From: Schoenoplectus triqueter
Lineage: Eukaryota > Streptophyta > Magnoliopsida > Poales > Cyperaceae
Reading direction: 5' to 3'
Assembly (NCBI GenBank): GCA_964058805.1
Contig: CAXKVV010001623.1
Coordinates: 1 to 30,178 of the forward strand
DNA length: 30,178 nucleotides
Shown: positions 24,392 through 30,178 of the stretch, piece by piece
Layout of the letters: each line of letters starts with the position of its first letter
Numbering within the stretch: position 1 is the first letter of the stretch
Notes under the pieces: generated by a model
What the model saw: the letters and a program-made list of their open reading frames with translations, nothing else
What the model was told of the DNA's origin: nothing
The model's database searches: none
Translations under genes and position numbers: made by a program

Positions 24392-24688
24392 TCTACCATC
24401 CACTGGAAACATCCCGTACTGTAATTATGACAGAGTTTAAGATTAAAATACAAGTTTCGAGATTAAAGTGATGTCGGTAAGGTATAAATTATAAAACCAT
24501 TAACCTATTTGCTTTAGATTTGAATTATAATAATATATTTGAATCATGTGTCAGAAATAGATTACGGAAGGAAATCTCAGATTTTATTATAAATAATTAT
24601 TAATAAAATAATATTATTAATAATAAGACTGATAACGGTTAAATTCTAAATATACAAATCGTATCGCGCCACTAGCACTAGCGTGATT

Positions 24689-24717
24689 GAAACACGCCAC
24701 TGCCAGTGGCGCGTTTC
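24689..24717. repeat. GC-rich near-perfect palindrome
   Basis: A 29-bp inverted repeat is centred on 24703. The inner 17 bases CGCCACTGCCAGTGGCG are perfectly symmetric, and the outer arms have one mismatch. A similar CGCCACTAGCACTAGCG motif precedes it at about 24667-24683. It lies just upstream of the presumed leader of the PMD gene and may be part of the left end of the large Mutator-like element. Confidence 0.6.
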
Positions 24718-24756
24718 ACCCTTACATATAGCAAACGCGCAGATATCCTGCGCTTT

Positions 24757-24900
24757 GCTGAGAGGAGAGAGGAAACATTTGCGTTGGAGAAGAAAAAGAG
24801 AAAGAAAGAGGAAGAGAAGAGAAGAGAAGGAAAGAAAGAGGAAGAGAAGAGCAGGAAAAAACGTACAAGTGCATTTGTGTGTTTGGAATTGCAATTAAAG
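24757..24900 (+). promoter_or_regulatory. Purine-rich putative leader exon of the PMD gene
   Basis: A GA-rich tract of about 100 bases, typical of plant 5' leaders, ends in AAAG followed by GTAATT at 24901, a plausible donor. A TACTAG acceptor ends at 25490, four bases before the PMD start codon. This suggests an untranslated first exon and a leader intron of about 590 bp. No TATA box is convincing, although CATATA occurs near 24725. Confidence 0.4.
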
Positions 24901-25140
24901 GTAATTTGATATAAATTTAATTTAATTGTGTAGATTAATTATAATTTAATTTAAATGTGTAGATTAATTATAATTTAATTTAATTTAATTGTGTAGATTA
25001 ATTATAATTTAATTTAATTGTGTAGATTAATTATAATTTAATTTTGTAAATTAATTATAATTTAATTATGTAGATTAATTGTATGTTTAATTGAAGATTA
25101 ATTGTACGTTTAAATGTGAAGATTAATTGTACGTTTAAAT
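24901..25140. repeat. AT-rich tandem repeat in the putative PMD leader intron
   Basis: Units built on TGTAGATTAATTATAATTTAA recur about five to six times, with lengths of about 27-36 bases. They then degrade into GAAGATTAATTGTACGTTTAA units. The copies differ by small indels. Confidence 0.8.
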
Positions 25141-25493
25141 ATATTAGTTATTCATGAATTATATATTTAATTATCTATTTAATTAAAAAAATATTTAATT
25201 ATAGATTAAATTATAGAATTGTGTAATTATAATTTTAGATTATTTATTAATTATTTTTGTAGAAATAATTTATTTATTATTTAATTATAGATTAATTATT
25301 GATTTAATTCATTTATTTGTAGAATAAAAGCTTTTAATTATAGAATAATATATATTTAATAATAGAATAAAATATATTTAATTAGGTTTTTAATTGTAGA
25401 ATTTATTTACTATTTAATTATATGATAGATAAATTAAAAATGAAGTACAAAATAATTATAAATTAATTATGAAATGAATTTTTGTACTAGATA

Positions 25494-28309
25494 ATGGCAG
25501 GCGAGCAACGAAATGACAATATCATAATTTATCTCTCTGAAGAAAACATCGGACACATTATAGCCAGGCAGAGGTACATTATATTCTTAAAAATAATAAT
25601 AAAATACATATATATGAGAAGCTAATTATGAAATAAAAATTACAGAGAGATAACAATATCATTCGTTTCCGCACTCACCGTCCGACGATACCATACATCT
25701 CGCACATTCAGAGTAGGTTGCGAGTTATGGGATTTTTTCATATTGCCAGACTGCGTGAGATTTATGTTTAAGAAGCAGAAGCCCGTAACTTAAAGATTGA
25801 TACGGGTTTATTGAGCGCGTTGATAGAGTTTTGGAGGCCAGAAACTCACATATTTCACTTCAATTTTGGCGAGATGACCGTGACTCTAGAGGTAAATACT
25901 AAAATATTATTAATTTAATTACAAAATTAAAAAGATGGTATAGTAATATAATTTTTTTAGGACGTCGCATGTCTGTGGGGTTTATCCACCATTGGTGAGC
26001 TGGTGATTGGATATACTGATGGAGATTTTTCAGCATACATCCGTCAGTTATTTGGGTAGGATGATATATCAGCATTCTGCAAAGATGGGAGGTAATTTAT
26101 TAGACTGTACATAAATTTTAATTTTTTTTGTTCACAAACTGTGATTAAGCTAAATGTAAAATTTTGCAGACGTTCTATTTTTCCTACGAGAGTTACGGTT
26201 TCCACTTTGATCACGCTCTAGAGGCAGACGATCATCAGGGTCTTAATCGATATGCGATCGGTTTTGTTTTGGAGTTGGCGGGGTGTATCATGTTCCCTGA
26301 CAACAGTGGAGACTCTGTACCGGCGTTTCTTCTGTCGATTTTGACGGTAAGTATTTTAAGGATTTTAAAATAATTTATCTTTCATAATTAAATAATTTTA
26401 TTACTAATATTTAATTTTACAGGAAGATTTATAATTCGGTAGAAGAAGAAATTAGGGCGCTGCGGTACTTGGTTATTTATATCAGCGTCTTAATGTGGCA
26501 TGCCAAGGATTGACGAGGAGTATTGGTGGTCCGTGGATTTCGTTATTGTTGTGGAGCTGGACGCGTTTGCCCCCAGCTCGTCCATTACCTGCCTCAGATG
26601 CATTCATTTTCAGTGACTGGGGTACACCGGACCGTGATAGTTATGCGCCTTTTGGCAGATAATAATTTAATTTAAAAATAATCAATCAATCGATGAAAAT
26701 ATATGTGTAATCACTAATCATAATTTGAATTGATAATAGAAAATGGACGCTTGATAAGAACAGATATCTCAATCCGTCACACGTCGGTGTGAAGTACGTG
26801 AGGGATCAGCTGATTATGTTGCCGCACACACATGTCAATTGGAGGCCGTGCGAGTCGGTTCGTCACTTATTGCCGACATGCGTAGACGACTCTATGGACT
26901 CGTATACTTGTCGGCTTCCACTTATTTACTTTTCGATAGTAGAGTGGTACTATCCAGATCGGGTGAGGCGACAGTTCGGCTTAATTCAGTCAGTACTGCC
27001 CCCACTTCCCGAGGTATTCTACCATATATACTAAAAATTTATAATTTTTATATTTATTATTTCTTATACTAACTATTTGCATAATTATACTAACTAATTT
27101 TACAAGCATTTCTGGATGAGCATCAGAAATTATCTGCGTTTGGATTCAAGAAAAAAAATATGAACTGGAGACAACATCATCAGGCGTATGTAGACATATG
27201 GGATGAGCTTCCTCCATGATACCCGGATGAAGAAGAATGGAATGCGGAGGACTATAGGAGGTATCGACAGTGGTATGATTTCTATGGAGCCGCTAGCGCT
27301 CCACTTGATCCGAGTGATGTCATACCTCCTATACCTTCAGCAGCGGAGATCCCTGACATCGGCTACATTCCTCACGTACCTCACAGACAGCGTACGGTAT
27401 ATTAAAATTTATAAAATTTATATATTTATATGCACTATTCGGTAATAAATAATATATGTATGTAATCATTGTATAACAGATCGCTAGAGTTACAAAGAGT
27501 GCACTGAAGGCGGTCCGATGGGCGGTCACTAGGGGATGGAGACGGTTTGGCAAGATTTCGCTCGTCGATTGCAAGGGGCATTTTGAGGATGCAGGCATGC
27601 CTCATAAGATGGACGAGCTTCTTACGGTGATGGGATTACCCACGGATATTGATGCTATTCCGGATTCGACGGGTGATACTGAGACTGCACCGACTCCATC
27701 CACTACTCATCCCCCACATTTCCCCTATGAGAATGCTGACTTCACGTCTCTCCTCGACAACGTATGTACTGTATACCTTGATTTAAATGATTTGAACTGT
27801 ATTAATAACGTAATTTAAATGATTTGAACTGTATTAACAGATGCCAGAGAACTACGATTGGAACGAAGTTATTGCTAGGTTGTCTGTTGAGATTCCCGAT
27901 CCATCGGGTGCACAATTCTCTGATCCATTCGGCACTCAGCATTTCTCACAGACCCAACAGATACTGATGGATCATGTACCGCAGTACGACCAGCAATGGG
28001 ATCCGCAGTACGGCCAGCATTATGATCTAGCCCAGTATGGTTATCCTTCCGGGCCTGGAGAGTCATCGCATATTCAGAATGATGTTGCAGAGCCTGCACA
28101 GACACGAGATTTCACTCCACTTGCTCATGGTCGGGAGCAGCGTGACGTTCATCCACCTCCTCGATATACACCTAGCGTAGTTAGTTGTTTGTTCTACAAT
28201 TTAGTCAATATTAATTGTTTAAAAAAATAATCATCTCACTGATATACCGTCTTTATTTTTACAGACACGTCCGAGAGCACGTCGATATGTTAGGTATCGT
28301 CAGGAGTAG
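25494..28309 (+). pseudogene. Decayed plant mobile domain (PMD) gene, MAIN/MAIL1-like, transposon-associated
   Basis: Approximate exons are 25494-25573, 25648-25891, 25961-26091, 26170-26346, 26423-26658, 26740-27013, 27107-27396, 27480-27761, 27841-28176 and 28265-28309. Conserved PMD features are legible: RVMGFFHIARLREI, then [35 protein letters not shown], the FVLELAGCIMFPD block, GAAVLGYLYQRL, and a C-terminal proline/glutamine-rich tail ending YRQE. In-frame stops lie at 25769, 26057, 26432, 26453 and 27217. The donor after 26658 reads AT instead of GT although the next exon continues in phase. Joins at 26091/26170 and near 27107 need frameshifts. PMD proteins occur both as cellular genes (MAIN, MAIL1) and inside transposons; the convergent MULE transposase next door argues for the latter. 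It is very unlikely to make a full protein. Confidence 0.85.
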
Positions 28310-28474
28310 TTTATATGTTGTTTTTTATTATGGATATTATTTTTTTGTATTATTTTATTATGGAGTTTCTATGTTGTTTTTTATTGTGGTTATATTTTAT
28401 TATGGAGTTTCTGCTTAAATACAATATATTTTCTGCTTAAATACAACATACCCTTGCTTAAATACAACATACAT
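28310..28474. repeat. Shared 3' region with two short tandem repeats
   Basis: The 165 bases between the convergent PMD and transposase frames hold two copies of a TATGTTGTTTTTTATT..TATGGAGTTTC unit (about 28313-28411). Three copies of a GCTTAAATACAA unit, spaced about 22 bases, follow (about 28411-28470). The region probably supplies the 3' ends of both transcripts. Confidence 0.65.
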
Positions 28475-30178
28475 CTAGCACGAAAAAATAAAACATACAT
28501 CATTTTTTTTCCTCCGTGCGAAAAAAATTAAGATTCTACCTCCAAAATTATTTCCTCTAGCACCCCTAGTTGAAGCATTGACAGCTTGTCTTTCTTGATC
28601 ATGACCAGTTGAGAATTTCATTGATTGTAAGGCATCTCGAGAAGTTTGAGTTATTTTGTTGTTATCTCTTGGATCATAACTAGTTGAGTGTCTCGCTGAT
28701 TGCAAGGCATCTCGAGAAGTTTCAGTTATTCTGTTGTTATCTCTTGGATCATAACTAGTTGTGTGTCTCGATGATTGCAAAGTATTTCGAGAAGTTTGGG
28801 TTTTTCTGTTTGTTGTGGGACTTGAAGCCCTACTCCTATGCCGTCCTGATTGTAATGTATCCATTGGAAGTGGGTCACAACTCATTTCATCTCTTCGAGA
28901 TGACCCACCTTCATAAGACTGTATATTTCTCGTTCTACCTCGACCCCATATCCTGCCCTCCATCTCATCCATTACCATTCGACGTCTAACCTTCGCACGC
29001 CAACCAATTTTTATCAGTTCTTTATCTGGTATTATAGTTTCTCCAAGATATGACGACCAAATTTGTTGATCACCGTAACAATGAAATTGTCTGGACCAAG
29101 TATTCAGTAGGTGAGCTGTATTGTATCGCTCATCTATGAAACCGTACACATCAAAGTTTCTATGTTGGCATGCATCAATTACGTGAGAGCAGGGTATCCC
29201 AGTCAGTTGAGGTTTTTAACAATCACACGTGCAGTGCGGTTTCGGCAATTGTGGGTCATCTCGAGTGCGTCGTTCACTCGAAATTGTAACAGTGTACTTG
29301 AACGGTCCATACCCTCCACTCTCGATCCTCTCACCAAGCACATGAACCTCATATTCTCCTCGAGCAGTTCCGAGTGAAATTACGTTCATACGAGCTGTAA
29401 TTATTGAAACAAATACAAAAGATATGACGATGTGTTCAAAATTTTGTAAAATATAGTAAAATAATATCAACACGAACCTGCTTTGTCGTCACGTTTTGCC
29501 AAGATGTCATCATTTTTTTTTGTCATTGCTTGCATGCTCTATGTAGGTTCATTGCTTCCATTTCCCTCTTATCAAACCATTTAGCACATTTATACCAAGT
29601 TCCCTTCACAATTGCTGTAACCGGTAAAGTTCGTTCAACTCTGAAGACGCTATTCAGAGCTTCAGAACCATTGCTGGTCATTATACCCCATCGATGTCCT
29701 CCATCATGCGTTTGTGCCAACGAAGCAAAATTAGGAGGTTATTTATCATCATTTTCTAATCTTCTGCCAACTTTTTTTAAAAAATCATAAGCTTTTCTAT
29801 TTGATTTTCTCAAAATTCGCCATCTTTCTACGAAACGACGCGGTTTCTTTTTGTTCGCTAGTCTTCTTCGGAAATCATCTCTGAGATTATCTTCTTTCTT
29901 TTCAGTTTTTCCGGCTTCTTTATATAAATTCTTTGCGACGTGTTGCATGCAATACCGGTGTACCGCCTCTCCATGTTGTACAGACCATCCCAAATGCAGT
30001 CGCTCAAAAACTCCCTTTATTCCCCTATGACGGTCGGATATAACACATATTTTTATATTACATTGGATCACTTCATTACGGACCCATCGCATGAACCAAC
30101 CCCAATTGTCCATATTTTTTGCATTCACGATTCCAAATGCTAGAGGAATGATTTTATTCTCTGCATCGTATCCACACG
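28475..30178 (-). pseudogene. Mutator-like (MULE) transposase, broken and cut by the window edge
   Basis: Reading leftward from 30178, the frame is open at the edge (CGYDAENKIIPLAFGIVNA), so the N-terminus and the first catalytic Asp lie outside. The MULE core shows VISDRHRGI (second catalytic Asp), HRYCMQHVAKN (the C-x2-H signature) and NGSEALNSVFR (probable Glu region). A putative 83-bp intron (29395-29477) follows, then a SWIM zinc finger, CTCDC...IPCSHV, near 29175-29235. The tail is Arg/Ser-rich with 25-residue repeats. In-frame stops are TAA at 29739-29741, TGA at 29523-29525, and TAA at 29216-29218 within the SWIM finger. The splice phase is also off by one, suggesting a small deletion near the donor. 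MULE transposases cut and paste elements by their terminal repeats; this copy looks inactive. Confidence 0.9.
28591..28841 (-). repeat. 75-bp tandem repeats coding for 25-residue units
   Basis: Three to four copies with an exact 75-bp period occur; the marker GAAGTTT on the + strand falls at 28641, 28716 and 28791. In the transposase frame each unit reads TSR(D/N)(A/T)LQS..(R/K), then YDPRDNN(R/K)IT. The period is a multiple of three, so copy number can change without breaking the frame. Outer copies are degenerate. Confidence 0.85.

Noticed and set aside
24087..24471. Open frames of 81 and 86 codons in the GC-rich island
   Set aside because: They overlap on opposite strands with no motif; lower AT content explains the lack of stops.
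24646..24909. Open frames rich in Arg/Lys/Glu on + and Phe/Leu/Ser on minus
   Set aside because: They arise from the purine-rich leader tract and show no domain.
28759..29790. Several + strand open frames opposite the transposase
   Set aside because: They are shadows of the minus-strand MULE transposase and lack motifs.
1..30178. CRISPR arrays, bacterial operons or other prokaryotic systems
   Set aside because: Introns, microsatellites, MITEs and plant gene families show this is plant nuclear DNA; none of the tandem repeats has a repeat-spacer pattern.

Overview
This window looks like nuclear DNA from a flowering plant, probably a eudicot. It is AT-rich, its genes have many short exons with GT..AG introns, its spacers carry foldback transposons and microsatellites, and two of its proteins belong to plant families (a CHY/RING ubiquitin ligase and an FCS-like zinc finger protein). 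I cannot name the species.

Layout. Positions 1-4600 are AT-rich spacer with no gene I can support; the one oddity is a 41-bp direct repeat with copies 1,014 bp apart. A gene starts near 5.3 kb on the + strand with a TATA-like box, an untranslated first exon and a long leader intron. Its ten coding exons (6860-9897) encode a 272-residue CHY zinc finger, CTCHY zinc finger, RING-H2 and C-terminal zinc ribbon protein of the RZFP34/CHYR1/MIEL1 type. Positions 9.9-14.6 kb are spacer with foldback elements of two families. A two-exon FLZ (DUF581) gene lies on the minus strand at 14610-15853, with an intron-containing leader that probably begins near 16.8 kb.

Positions 16.9-24.7 kb are a transposon graveyard. 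At 19.4-20.6 kb, two copies of one foldback family flank a copy of another, with microsatellites at each boundary. Three more foldback elements follow at 20.76-21.17, 22.93-23.53 and 23.56-24.06 kb; the last has a perfect 8-bp target-site duplication. A GC-richer stretch at 24.07-24.42 kb holds three CACGTG boxes but has no obvious gene.

From about 24.66 kb to the right edge lies what I read as a large decayed Mutator-like element. A plant mobile domain (PMD) gene on the + strand (25494-28309, about ten exons) converges on a MULE transposase on the minus strand (28475 to beyond 30178). Both carry in-frame stops. The layout recalls the convergent gene pair of maize MuDR, with a PMD protein as the second gene. 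The right end lies outside the window, so the element's terminal repeats cannot be checked.

The two intact genes are ordinary housekeeping or stress-type regulators and show no sign of working together. The most unusual material is the convergent PMD/transposase pair and the microsatellite-bounded foldback cluster.
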